This document shows, in pieces, positions 41,940 to 50,678 of a DNA stretch of 64,000 bases. This DNA is from Burkholderia sp. MS389. Lineage in GTDB: Bacteria; Pseudomonadota; Gammaproteobacteria; Burkholderiales; Burkholderiaceae. The stretch spans positions 2,914,001-2,978,000 of the forward strand of contig NZ_CP045995.1 of the NCBI RefSeq assembly GCF_016899425.1, written 5' to 3'. The translations under genes were made by a program, and so were the position numbers. Within the stretch, counting starts at the first letter, position 1. Every line of letters begins with the position of its first letter. The notes below the pieces were generated by a model. The model searched no databases, was not told where the DNA came from, and was given only the letters and a program-made list of their open reading frames with translations.

Positions 41940-43061
41940 ATGTCGTTCATTGAAGCCGTCACCATCCCCAAGTGGGGGATGACGATGACCGAAGGCACCG
42001 TGCTCGAATGGCACGCGAAGGAGGGAGACAAGGTCGAACGCGGCCAGGAACTCCTCGAGGTCGAGTCCACGAAGGTCAACAACGTGGTGGAGGCGACCGT
42101 GTCCGGGATCCTGCGGCGCATCGTCATCGACGAGGGCGAAATCGCGCCGGTCGGCGCGCTGATCGGCGTCATCGCCGATGAAGCGGCGACCGAGGAGGAA
42201 ATCGACGCGCTCGTCGCAAGCTACGCGCATCGCCTGAATGCGGACGACGGCGAGGCGGGTGGTGTGGTCGCACCGAAGGCGGTCGCCGTGTCCGGCGGCA
42301 GCGTGAACGTGCTGGAGCTCGGCCCCGAAAGCAACGAAACCGTGTTGTTCATTCACGGCTTCGGCGGTGACCTGTCGACCTGGCTGTTCAACCAGGGCAC
42401 GCTCGCCGAGCAGTTCAGGACGATCGCGGTGGACCTTCCCGGGCACGGCGCGTCGACGCCGATTACCGGTGGTGGCGTGATCAAAAAGATCACTATGGCG
42501 GTCGAGGAAGCGGCGAGCGCGATCACGTCCGGGAAACTGCACCTGGTCGGTCACTCGTTCGGCGGCGCGATCGCCGCGGCCTTCGCGGCCGCCAACCCGT
42601 CGCGTGTCGCATCGGTGACGCTCATCGCGCCAATCGGTCTGGGCAAGGAGATCAACCGCTCGTTCGTGACCGAATTCGTCGCCGCGGAGCGCCGCCGTCC
42701 GCTTCAGGCCGCGCTGGAGAAGCTGTTTGCCGATCCGTCGAAGATCACGAGCGAAATGGTCGAGGGCACGCTTCAGTTCAAGCGGCTGGAAGGCGTCCAG
42801 GAGGCGCTGTCCGCGATCGCCGACACCATTGCCGACGAAAACGGCCAGGTTCAGACGATCGGTGCGATGCTGGCTGGACTCACCTGCCCCGTGATGCTGC
42901 TCTGGGGCGAGCGCGACGCCATCATTCCGGTCGCGCAGGCCAACGACCTGCCGTCCACGGTGCAGTTGCGCGTGATTCCGGACGTCGGCCATATGCCGCA
43001 AATGGAGGCAGCGTCTGTTGTGAACGATGCGCTGCTGGAGAACATCCGTCGCGCCCGATAA
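41940..43061 (+). CDS. Lipoyl-domain E2 fused to alpha/beta hydrolase, second copy
   Basis: A 373-residue E2 with an N-terminal lipoyl domain (Lys45 in VESTKVNN is the lipoylation site) followed by an alpha/beta hydrolase domain (FIHGFGGDLSTWL, nucleophile elbow GHSFGGA, late His in DVGHMPQ). Unlike the protein at 19951 it has no clear E1/E3-binding domain between the two. The AcoC-like architecture again points to acyl transfer to CoA from a small acyloin. No E3 gene is encoded here, but lipA is 4 kb upstream under a similar promoter. Confidence 0.88.
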   Translation: MSFIEAVTIPKWGMTMTEGTVLEWHAKEGDKVERGQELLEVESTKVNNVVEATVSGILRRIVIDEGEIAPVGALIGVIADEAATEEEIDALVASYAHRLNADDGEAGGVVAPKAVAVSGGSVNVLELGPESNETVLFIHGFGGDLSTWLFNQGTLAEQFRTIAVDLPGHGASTPITGGGVIKKITMAVEEAASAITSGKLHLVGHSFGGAIAAAFAAANPSRVASVTLIAPIGLGKEINRSFVTEFVAAERRRPLQAALEKLFADPSKITSEMVEGTLQFKRLEGVQEALSAIADTIADENGQVQTIGAMLAGLTCPVMLLWGERDAIIPVAQANDLPSTVQLRVIPDVGHMPQMEAASVVNDALLENIRRAR

Positions 43062-43138
43062 CCGCTCGTGCCGGGCGGCGGGACGCCGATTCGGCGATGT
43101 GAAGCGGTTATCGGCGCAGTGATCTTGAGGAAACAGTC

Positions 43139-43894
43139 ATGTCAGGACGTTTGACAGGCAAGCGGGTACTTCTGACCGGCGGCGTTGCCAATATCGGTCT
43201 CGCCATTCTGGAGTCGTTCGTTGCCGAAGGTGCGACCGTATCGGTCGTCGATATCGATGAGGTCAAGGGCCGCGCGCTCGAATCCCGGTTCGGCGATAAG
43301 GTGCGTTTTTTTCGAACCGACATCTCGAGCGAAGACGAGATCAAGGCCGTCATCGAGAAGTCGTCGGAATGGATGCGCGGCATCGACACGTTGTGTCTGA
43401 ATGCCGGCGTCCAGCTCTCCGGGCGGATCGAGCAGTTCAGCACCGAGAGCTGGGACAAGGTCTTCGGGATCAACGTGCGGGCCAACTTCATTTTCGCGCG
43501 CGAGTCGCTCCGTCACCTGAGAGCCGCGCAGAAGTCGTCGATCGTGATGATGTCGTCGCTCGCGGGCAAGCGCGGCGGCACCGGCCTCGCATGCTACTCG
43601 GCGTCCAAGGCGGCCATCATCGGTCTGACGACCACGCTTGCAATCGAGCTCGCGCCGGACGGCGTGCGTGTCAATGCCGTGTGTCCCGGCTGGATCGATA
43701 CGCCGTTCAATCAACCGGTGATCGATTTCATGGGTGGCCGCGACAAGCAGGAGTCGGCGGTTCGGACGGCTATCCCCCTTGGCCGACAGGCGACGCCGGA
43801 CGAGGTCGCGCCGCTGTTTGTCTACCTCGCATCGGACGAGTCGTCTTACGTCACCGCGCAGGCAATCAATGTCGATGGCGGCGCGTACAACTGA
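43139..43894 (+). CDS. SDR-family oxidoreductase
   Basis: A 251-residue classical SDR. The cofactor motif reads TGGVANIG, LNAG replaces NNAG (LCLNAGVQ), and the catalytic Ser and YSASK are intact (MMSSLAGKRGG, ACYSASKAA). It would interconvert an alcohol and ketone, for example making or removing the acyloin handled by the E1/E2 proteins upstream; this is inference. The start follows TTGAGGAAACAG, 77 nt after E2. Confidence 0.9.
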   Translation: MSGRLTGKRVLLTGGVANIGLAILESFVAEGATVSVVDIDEVKGRALESRFGDKVRFFRTDISSEDEIKAVIEKSSEWMRGIDTLCLNAGVQLSGRIEQFSTESWDKVFGINVRANFIFARESLRHLRAAQKSSIVMMSSLAGKRGGTGLACYSASKAAIIGLTTTLAIELAPDGVRVNAVCPGWIDTPFNQPVIDFMGGRDKQESAVRTAIPLGRQATPDEVAPLFVYLASDESSYVTAQAINVDGGAYN

Positions 43895-43921
43895 CTGCCG
43901 TGCAGAATCGGGAAGAAACCA

Positions 43922-44335
43922 ATGAGCAAGCAGATCACAAATGAAGCCGCACGGCGGGCGATCGAAGCGGGCGTCGCGAAGGCGAACGAACTGGCGCAGC
44001 GCTCGTCGTTGTCGATCGTGGATGCGGGCGGCCACCTTGTTGCGTTCACACGCGTGAACGACGCGGCGTTCGGCACGATCGAAATTGCGCACAACAAGGC
44101 GTATACCGCCGCAGCACTGCGGTTCCCTACCGATTACTGGATGAATTTCGTCCAGCCCGGAGCCGAGCTCTACGGGCTCGAGCGCGCGGCGTCCCGCCCG
44201 CTGGTCGTGTTCGGCGGCGGCCTGCCGGTGAAGCACGGCGACGAGGTCATCGGTGGGGTAGGCGTGTCGGGTGGTCCGGAGGAAGCGGACGTGGCGATTG
44301 CGCGTGCGATGGTTGCTGCGCTCGGCGAGAACTGA
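43922..44335 (+). CDS. GlcG/HbpS-family protein
   Basis: A 137-residue protein of the GlcG/HbpS (DUF336) family, with AGGHLVAFTRVNDAAFGTIEIAHNKAYTAA in its centre (read as two shorter family motifs, GGHLVAFTRV and AHNKAYTAA) and GGGLPVKHGDEVIGGVGVSGG at the end. Family members occur in many catabolic operons, and some bind haem or cobalamin; their role in metabolism is mostly unknown. There is no signal peptide, so it should be cytoplasmic. Confidence 0.85.
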   Translation: MSKQITNEAARRAIEAGVAKANELAQRSSLSIVDAGGHLVAFTRVNDAAFGTIEIAHNKAYTAAALRFPTDYWMNFVQPGAELYGLERAASRPLVVFGGGLPVKHGDEVIGGVGVSGGPEEADVAIARAMVAALGEN

Positions 44336-44360
44336 ACATCTTCCTGCAAGGGTACTTTCA

Positions 44361-45155
44361 ATGGAATCGACTGCAGGTACGCGGACGATGTCGGCCGACC
44401 AGGTTCGGCTGCTGATTCGCGACGGCAAGCTGCGTGCGCCGACGACGGGATACGCCGATGGCTTCATGCAGGCAAATCTGGCAATTCTGCCGAAGATGTA
44501 CTCAGATGATTTTCGCGAGTTTTGCCGAATCAACCCCAAGAGCTGTCCGCTGGTGGGAGTCGGGCAGCCCGGCAACCCGGGGCTGGACGGACTGGGCGTG
44601 ATCGACATTCGGACCGACGTGCCCCGCTACCGCGTGTACCGGAACGGGGTTCACACCGATACGGTCGACGATCTGGTCGATCTGTGGCGTGACGATCTCG
44701 TGACGTTTGCGCTCGGTTGCTCGTTCTCGTTCGAGAGCGCGATTCTGCAGGCGGGGATCGACATTCGCCACATCAGTGCGAACCGGAACGTACCGATGTA
44801 CGTGACGAACATCCAGACGGCGGCCGCGGGGCCGTTTCATGGCCCGATGGTCGTGTCGATGCGCGCGTTCAAGCCCGCAGATGCAATCCAGGCAATCGTG
44901 CTGTCGGAACGGTTTCCGCTCGCGCACGGTGCACCGGTTCATATCGGTGACCCGGCGGTCATCGGGATTCGCGACGTAACCCGGCCGGAGTTCGGCGATC
45001 CGCCGGTGATCGAGGACGGTGACATCCTCGGTTTCTGGGCTTGTGGGGTCACGCCGCAGATGGCTCTTCAGGCGGCGAAGCCGGATTTTGCGATCACGCA
45101 TGAACCGGGATACATGCTCGTCACCGATTTGCCGGCGCACACCGCGGCCGTATGA
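44361..45155 (+). CDS. DUF1445 / YcsI-family putative hydro-lyase
   Basis: A 264-residue protein of the DUF1445 (YcsI) family. FCRINPKSCPLVGVGQPG, RYRVYRNG, FALGCSFSFE, NVPMYVTNI and MVVSMRAFK are its conserved segments. The same domain forms the N-terminal part of mammalian D-glutamate cyclase, and in Bacillus subtilis ycsI lies in the operon of pxpA-pxpB-pxpC. Those pxp genes are just downstream here too (46428-48804), so a role in 5-oxoproline-type lactam chemistry is plausible. The ATG at 44361 follows AAGGGTAC; the longer frame start overlaps the GlcG-like gene. Confidence 0.85.
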   Translation: MESTAGTRTMSADQVRLLIRDGKLRAPTTGYADGFMQANLAILPKMYSDDFREFCRINPKSCPLVGVGQPGNPGLDGLGVIDIRTDVPRYRVYRNGVHTDTVDDLVDLWRDDLVTFALGCSFSFESAILQAGIDIRHISANRNVPMYVTNIQTAAAGPFHGPMVVSMRAFKPADAIQAIVLSERFPLAHGAPVHIGDPAVIGIRDVTRPEFGDPPVIEDGDILGFWACGVTPQMALQAAKPDFAITHEPGYMLVTDLPAHTAAV

Positions 45156-45171
45156 GCCAGGAGTCGTTGCA

Positions 45172-45489
45172 ATGTTCGATGCAGAAATCGCCGCGAAGCT
45201 GCTCAATCGCGGAACGTCGCAGGCGTCGGACGAATGTGGCATGCAACACCTTGACGTGTTGCGCGAAGGGTTGCTCGATTTTTCTCACCGGATCGAGCGT
45301 CTGGCCGTGCAGGACGCCGGTTCCGAGGTTCCTCGCGAGATCGAATGGCTGATATTCCGCGACGGCTCCCGTGCGTTGCGCATTCGTGCCGATGATGCAC
45401 ATACGTGCTGGAGCGAATGGGTTTCGATTGCGAAATCCGGTACCGTCAAATCGATAAAGAGTACGAACAAATATATTGTGACGGAATGA
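45172..45489 (+). CDS. Small unknown protein, 105 residues
   Basis: I do not recognise this protein. It begins MFDAEIAAKLLNRGTSQASDECG, has no signal peptide or membrane segment, and contains EIEWLIFRDGSRALRIRADDA. It starts 16 nt after the DUF1445 stop with a good CAGGAG site and lies in an operon, so it is probably real. It may be a small partner of the neighbouring enzymes. Confidence 0.65.
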   Translation: MFDAEIAAKLLNRGTSQASDECGMQHLDVLREGLLDFSHRIERLAVQDAGSEVPREIEWLIFRDGSRALRIRADDAHTCWSEWVSIAKSGTVKSIKSTNKYIVTE

Positions 45490-45561
45490 AGCGGCAAGGC
45501 CGTCGAAGCTTGTCCGCAATGGAAATGACTGATTGGCGAGGAAGCTCGCCGGGAGAAGCCG

Positions 45562-46011
45562 ATGTCCGAGCATGGAGTCCGACTGGAATGGACTGTCGAT
45601 AAGCACCACGAGCGAGAAGGGAGCTATAGCCGGGACCACCGCGCGATCATCAGCCCGACGGTGACGATCCCTGTCTCTGCGGCTCCCGATTATCTCGGGA
45701 ACGAAAGCCTGGCCGACCCGGAGCAGTTGCTCGTCAACGCGCTCGCGAGCTGCCACATGCTGTACTTCCTTGCGCTCTGCGAGGGAAGCGGGTACGCGGT
45801 CGAATCGTACTCCGACAACGCAGTGGGGAAAGTCGAGAAAAGTGCTGACGGATTTCACTGGGTATCCGAGATCGTGCTTCGACCGCGCGTGACGTTCCGG
45901 TCCGAAAAGCAGCCGAACCTTGCGCAACTGGAGCGACTGCATCACCGCGCCCACAAGGGGTGCTTCATCGCCAATTCGATCAAGTCGAAAGTGGACATTG
46001 AACTCGGCTGA
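45562..46011 (+). CDS. OsmC-family protein
   Basis: A 149-residue OsmC/Ohr-fold protein. NALASCHMLYFLALC and AHKGCFIANSIK contain the two cysteines that form the peroxidatic pair in this family. It would reduce organic hydroperoxides with thiol cofactors, but family members are also found as companions of catabolic operons with unclear roles. The ATG follows GGGAGAAG. Confidence 0.86.
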   Translation: MSEHGVRLEWTVDKHHEREGSYSRDHRAIISPTVTIPVSAAPDYLGNESLADPEQLLVNALASCHMLYFLALCEGSGYAVESYSDNAVGKVEKSADGFHWVSEIVLRPRVTFRSEKQPNLAQLERLHHRAHKGCFIANSIKSKVDIELG

Positions 46012-46065
46012 GTTCTGACAGGGAAGTGCCAGCAGCAAATCAACAACCGCAAACAGGAGAGTGAG

Positions 46066-46362
46066 ATGAAGAAGGATGGTCTGGTCGTGGTCGCAACCGT
46101 CGTGGCTCGAGCCGGTAACGAAGACGTGCTGCGCGAAGCATTGAAGGAGCTGGTGCCGTATGCGAAGACGGAGCCGGGGTTCATTCAATACGATCTCCAC
46201 GAATCGACCGAGACGCCGGGGCAGTTCGTTTTCTATGAAGTCTGGGAAGACGAAGCCGCCCTCGAAACCCATTCGAATACCGAGTTCGCGAAGGCGTTCG
46301 GCGCACGGGCGGGACAATGGATCGAATCCGTCTCGCTCAGCAAGTTCCGGAAAATCGCGTGA
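46066..46362 (+). CDS. Antibiotic biosynthesis monooxygenase (ABM) domain protein
   Basis: A 98-residue single ABM (dimeric alpha-beta barrel) protein resembling YgiN quinol monooxygenases: LVVVATVVARAGNEDVLREAL at the start, KTEPGFIQYDLHES and FVFYEVWEDEAALETH in the middle. Such cofactor-free proteins oxidise quinols or help clear reactive aldehydes. It follows CAGGAGAGTGAG and sits between OsmC and pxpA. Confidence 0.88.
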   Translation: MKKDGLVVVATVVARAGNEDVLREALKELVPYAKTEPGFIQYDLHESTETPGQFVFYEVWEDEAALETHSNTEFAKAFGARAGQWIESVSLSKFRKIA

Positions 46363-46427
46363 ATCCCGCGCGAACACCCGAGCAGCATCGCGTGTTCGCG
46401 CACTGAAGGAATCCTGTAGGCAGCGTC

Positions 46428-47213
46428 ATGTTAAGCATTGATTTGAACTGCGATCTCGGTGAGAGCTTCGGCGCGTGGAGCATGGGCGACGATGCGGCGA
46501 TGCTCGACATCGTGACGAGCGCAAATGTTGCCTGCGGTTTTCACGCCGGCGATCCGGTGGGCATCTATACCGTGCTGCGTGAAGCGGCGCGGCGTGGTGT
46601 TGCCGTCGGTGCACACGTCGGCTATCGCGACCTGGTGGGCTTCGGGCGTCGCAACATGCAGCCGTCACGCGAAGAGTTGATGGGCGACGTGATCTACCAG
46701 ATCGGCGCGCTTCAAGGGCTCGCGAAGGCGGCGGGCACGTCAATTCGCTACGTGAAGCCACACGGCGCGCTGTACAACACGATCGCGCGCGACACCTACC
46801 AGGCGGCGGCCGTCATCGACGCGATTCTCGCGATCGATTCCACGCTCGTGTTGATGACGCTGGCCGGTGCGCCGATTGCGGATCAGGCGCGCGAAGCAGG
46901 CATCACCGTAGTCAGCGAGGCGTTTGCGGACCGTGCGTACAACGGGGATGGAAGTCTTGTGAGTCGCCGCTTGGAAGGTGCGGTCATTCACGATCCGACT
47001 GCCGTTGCGCGTCGCATGTTGCGGTTCGTGCAAGAGGGTGTCTTGACTGCAATCGACGGAACGGACATTACGGTTGATGCGCAGTCGATCTGCATTCACG
47101 GAGACAACCCGTCGGCCGTTGCGACCGCTCGTGTGCTGCAGACGCAACTCACCGCGCGCGGCGTTGCGCTTCGGCCATTTGCCAGTGCGTGCGGGGGAGG
47201 GAACCGTGCCTGA
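46428..47213 (+). CDS. pxpA: 5-oxoprolinase subunit A (LamB/YcsF family)
   Basis: A 261-residue LamB/YcsF protein. DLNCDLGESFGAWSMGDD at the N terminus, NVACGFHAGDP, GAHVGYRDLVGFGRR and YVKPHGALYN are its signatures. With PxpB and PxpC it hydrolyses 5-oxoproline to glutamate using ATP. The stop overlaps the GTG start of the downstream fusion by 8 nt. The neighbouring DUF1445 gene agrees with a pxp cluster. Confidence 0.92.
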   Translation: MLSIDLNCDLGESFGAWSMGDDAAMLDIVTSANVACGFHAGDPVGIYTVLREAARRGVAVGAHVGYRDLVGFGRRNMQPSREELMGDVIYQIGALQGLAKAAGTSIRYVKPHGALYNTIARDTYQAAAVIDAILAIDSTLVLMTLAGAPIADQAREAGITVVSEAFADRAYNGDGSLVSRRLEGAVIHDPTAVARRMLRFVQEGVLTAIDGTDITVDAQSICIHGDNPSAVATARVLQTQLTARGVALRPFASACGGGNRA

Positions 47214-48804
47214 GCAGATGCGCATCCTTTCGGCTGGTTCTACCGGCGTCCTGGTCGAGCTTGGAAGTCTCGAGACGACGCTGGCGCTCCTCGACAGGCT
47301 TCTCGCAAGCGAAGTGGACGGTGTCGACGAGGTCGTCCCGGGCGCGCGTACCGTACTGGTTCGCCTCGATCCGGCTGTCGTCGATCGCGCGGCGCTGATC
47401 GAGCGGCTCGGGCGGCTGGACGTGTCCGTTCGCCGGGAGCGCGGCGGGAGCATGTTCGATATCCCGGTTTCCTACGGCGGAGAAGATCTGGGCGAGGTCG
47501 CCGAACTGTTGGGATGGTCCGTGGCGGAGCTTGTCCAGCGACATCTGGATGCAGTCCACTCGGTCGCGTTCACCGGATTCGCACCGGGGTTTGCGTATAT
47601 GACCACCGACGATCCGGGATTCGATGTCCCCAGACGTAGAACCCCCCGTGTGCGTATCCCGGCGGGTTCGGTCGCGATCGCGGGGAAATTCAGCGGGATT
47701 TATCCGTCCGACAGCCCTGGAGGCTGGCAGCTTCTCGGCACGACGCAAGTGCCCATGTGGGACGCGACGCGCCCGCGTGCGGCATTGCTCGCGCCCGGTG
47801 ATCGGGTCCGCTTCCGCGATGCGAGTAAAGGTGCGGTCGTTCCGGTATCGGCACGACTGGAGCCGACGCGGGTGCGCCGGGTTTCGGGCAGCGGCATCGC
47901 GGTGACGCGTGCGGATCGCCCAGTGCTGTATCAAGATCTCGGCCGACCCCGTCAGGCTGACCAGGGTGTCTCCGTGTGTGGTGCCGTCGACCGCGCCGCG
48001 CTACGACTCGCGAACGCCTGTGTTGGCAATCCCGAGCGTAGCACCGTGCTCGAAGTGACGTTCGGCGGTCTTTCGCTGGTGCCTGATCGTCCGGTGACCC
48101 TGGCTGTAACGGGGGCGCCGTGTCCGATTTCGATTCGCGACGCAAATGGCCGCGTGACGGTTGTCCCCCATTCGCGTCCGTTTGCCGTCGATGCGGGCGA
48201 GGAAGTCTCGCTCGACATTCCCGGCCGCGGCATGCGGAGCTACGTCGCACTGCGTGGCGGGTTTGTCGTGGAGCGCACGTTGGGGTCCGCGTCGACCGAT
48301 ACGCTTTCGAGGATCGGCCCGTTGCCGATCGCCCGCGGCGATGTTTTGGTTCCGGCCAACGAGGCGGCGACGTTCGTCGAGCCGGAACCTCTGGTCGGAC
48401 GGATGCTCCCGCGTGCTGGCGACGTCATCGATGTCGACGTCGTCCCGGGGCCTCGCACCGACTGGTTTACCGACGATAGCGTCGCACGTTTTTTCTCGCA
48501 GGAATGGCGCGTCACACCCGAGTCGAGCCGGGTCGGCATGCGACTGTCGGGCGACCTGGCGCTGGCGCGGCGCGACGACGCGGAGCTACCGTCGGAAGGC
48601 ACGTTGTTCGGATCGATTCAGGTGCCGCACAGCGGCCAGCCGGTGGTGTTCCTGACCGATCACCCCGTCACCGGCGGGTACCCGGTGATTGCCGTCGTCG
48701 CGGCCCATCATCTCGGCATGCTCGGGCAGATTCCGATCGGCGCCCGTATCCGCTTCAACCCGATATCCGCATTCGATCCGCAAGTGAAGGAACTCGTTCG
48801 ATGA
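47206..48804 (+). CDS. pxpBC: Fused 5-oxoprolinase subunits B and C (AHS1-AHS2; biotin-dependent carboxyltransferase-like)
   Basis: A 532-residue fusion of PxpB/KipI (AHS1; VHSVAFTGFAPGFAYM near residue 120, GGWQLLGTT) and PxpC/KipA (AHS2; from about residue 225, DLGRPRQADQGVSVCG, HSGQPVVFLTDHPVTGGYPVI without its ends). In many bacteria these are two genes. The pair is homologous to the carboxyltransferase region of urea carboxylase. GTG 47206 lies close behind GGGGGAGG; ATG 47218 would be too far from it. The stop overlaps the biotin carboxylase ATG. Confidence 0.9.
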   Translation: MPEQMRILSAGSTGVLVELGSLETTLALLDRLLASEVDGVDEVVPGARTVLVRLDPAVVDRAALIERLGRLDVSVRRERGGSMFDIPVSYGGEDLGEVAELLGWSVAELVQRHLDAVHSVAFTGFAPGFAYMTTDDPGFDVPRRRTPRVRIPAGSVAIAGKFSGIYPSDSPGGWQLLGTTQVPMWDATRPRAALLAPGDRVRFRDASKGAVVPVSARLEPTRVRRVSGSGIAVTRADRPVLYQDLGRPRQADQGVSVCGAVDRAALRLANACVGNPERSTVLEVTFGGLSLVPDRPVTLAVTGAPCPISIRDANGRVTVVPHSRPFAVDAGEEVSLDIPGRGMRSYVALRGGFVVERTLGSASTDTLSRIGPLPIARGDVLVPANEAATFVEPEPLVGRMLPRAGDVIDVDVVPGPRTDWFTDDSVARFFSQEWRVTPESSRVGMRLSGDLALARRDDAELPSEGTLFGSIQVPHSGQPVVFLTDHPVTGGYPVIAVVAAHHLGMLGQIPIGARIRFNPISAFDPQVKELVR

Positions 48805-50513
48805 AGAAGCTGCTCATCGCCAATCGCGGCGAAATCGCCATTCGCGTCATTCGCGCCGCGCGCGACTACAACGTGACATCGGTCGCAATCTACTCGGACG
48901 CGGATGCCGGTTCGCTGCATGCCGAATTGGCCGACGAAGCATACGGGCTGGGTGCGGGCCGCCCGGCGGAGACCTATCTCGACATCTCGAAGATTCTGGC
49001 GATCGCCCGTCGCGCCGGTGCCGATGCGGTCCACCCGGGCTACGGCTTCCTGTCCGAACGCGCGGAGTTCGCCCAAGCGGTAATCGATGCCGGACTGATC
49101 TGGGTCGGCCCGTCGCCGGCGGTCATCACCGCGCTCGGCGACAAGGTGCAGGCCCGGCGTATCGCATCGAAGGTCGGCGCGCCGCTGGTCAGGGGATCCG
49201 ACGGGCCGTTGAACAGTGCGTCCGACGCGGTCGCCTTTGCGCGGGAAGTTGGCCTGCCGCTGGCGATCAAGGCGGCGTTCGGGGGCGGCGGCCGCGGCAT
49301 GAAGATCGTCCGACGCATCGAAGACGTCGCGGAGATGTTCGATTCGGCCGTCCGCGAGGCGACGGAGGCGTTCGGCCGGGGCGACTGCTACGCCGAACAG
49401 TTTCTCGACCGTCCGCGCCATATCGAGGCGCAGATCATGGCCGACCATCACGGCAACACCGTCGTGCTCGGCACGCGCGACTGTTCGCTGCAGCGCCGAA
49501 ACCAGAAGCTCGTGGAAGAGGCTCCCGCGCCTTTCATCACCGTCGAGCAGCGCGCGCGCATTCATGACGCGGCGCGAAGGATATGTGCCGAGGCCGGCTA
49601 TACGGGGGCGGGCACGGTCGAGTTTCTGCTTTCTCAAGACGGGGTCATCTCGTTTCTCGAGGTGAACACGCGGTTGCAGGTCGAGCATCCGGTGACGGAG
49701 GAAACCACCGGTGTCGACATCGTGATCGAACAACTGCGCATCGCGGATGGCCTTCCTGTGTCGATTACGGCGACGCCGGAGCCCCGCGGTCATGCGATCG
49801 AATTCCGTATTAATGCGGAAGATCCGGGTCGTGGTTTCTTGCCGACACCTGGCGCGATCACGCGCTTTCGTCCGCCCGCAGGTCCCGGTGTGCGGCTCGA
49901 CTCCGGTGTCGAATCCGGCTCGCAGATTCCGGGACTGTACGACTCGCTGATGGCCAAGCTGATCATTACCGGCGATACGCGCCAACAAGCGCTCGCTCGC
50001 GCCCGTCGTGCGCTTGCCGAATTCGATATCGAGGGAGTGGGTTCGGTGCTGCCATTCCATCGGGCGGTACTCGAGGAAAAGAGCTTCAGCGGCGAAGATG
50101 GATTCAAGGTTCATACCAACTGGATCGAAACGGAGTTTGGCGGGGTCGAACCTTCCGGACGCGTCACGCCGGCTGAGGGCGGGCTGCTGAAAAGCTTCAT
50201 CGAGATCGATGGAAAGCGTCACACGATCGGTCTGCCTGCGTCGCTGTTTGCGAATGTCGGCGTCCCGCGAGCATTCGACGATTCGGCGAAGGCGGAAGCG
50301 GGCGCCGACATCGTGACGGCGCCGGTTCCTGGAACGCTGCAGAAGTGGCTGGTGGGGGAGGGTGCGACGGTGGCCGAGGGCGATGCCGTCGCCATCATGG
50401 AAGCGATGAAGATGGAAATGCGTGTCGTCGCACCGAAAGGTGGTCGAATCCGCATCCATGGGGAAGCCGGACGTCCGGTCACGGCGGGCGAAAAGATCGC
50501 GGTTATCGAGTAA
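48801..50513 (+). CDS. Biotin carboxylase fused to biotin carboxyl carrier domain
   Basis: A 570-residue protein with an N-terminal biotin carboxylase (ANRGEIAIRVIRAARD, GYGFLSERAEFAQ, AFGGGGRGMKIV for ATP binding, EVNTRLQVEHPVTEE for catalysis) and a C-terminal BCCP domain whose biotin Lys is in EAMKMEMR. It carboxylates its own biotin using ATP and bicarbonate. Overlap (ATGA) with the PxpBC fusion suggests the two form a biotin-dependent carboxylase, like a split urea carboxylase. No acyl-CoA carboxyltransferase gene is near, so an acetyl-CoA carboxylase role is less likely. Confidence 0.92.
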   Translation: MKKLLIANRGEIAIRVIRAARDYNVTSVAIYSDADAGSLHAELADEAYGLGAGRPAETYLDISKILAIARRAGADAVHPGYGFLSERAEFAQAVIDAGLIWVGPSPAVITALGDKVQARRIASKVGAPLVRGSDGPLNSASDAVAFAREVGLPLAIKAAFGGGGRGMKIVRRIEDVAEMFDSAVREATEAFGRGDCYAEQFLDRPRHIEAQIMADHHGNTVVLGTRDCSLQRRNQKLVEEAPAPFITVEQRARIHDAARRICAEAGYTGAGTVEFLLSQDGVISFLEVNTRLQVEHPVTEETTGVDIVIEQLRIADGLPVSITATPEPRGHAIEFRINAEDPGRGFLPTPGAITRFRPPAGPGVRLDSGVESGSQIPGLYDSLMAKLIITGDTRQQALARARRALAEFDIEGVGSVLPFHRAVLEEKSFSGEDGFKVHTNWIETEFGGVEPSGRVTPAEGGLLKSFIEIDGKRHTIGLPASLFANVGVPRAFDDSAKAEAGADIVTAPVPGTLQKWLVGEGATVAEGDAVAIMEAMKMEMRVVAPKGGRIRIHGEAGRPVTAGEKIAVIE

Positions 50514-50678
50514 GGAGCGAAGGGGACATTGAATCGAATTTGAGTTGTCGAGATGTAGAAGGTGTACGTCATGTGATTCGGGATCCTGAGTGACTGGCGA
50601 ACAATCAAATTGATGTCGGAAGAGTCAAGGAATCGGCTGAGTGCGTCACGAGTACGACAGCCTTATTGGAGGAAAACC

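Noticed and set aside
44271..44360. Longer start for the DUF1445 protein
   Set aside because: It overlaps the GlcG-like gene and adds Arg-rich sequence not found in the family; ATG 44361 fits.
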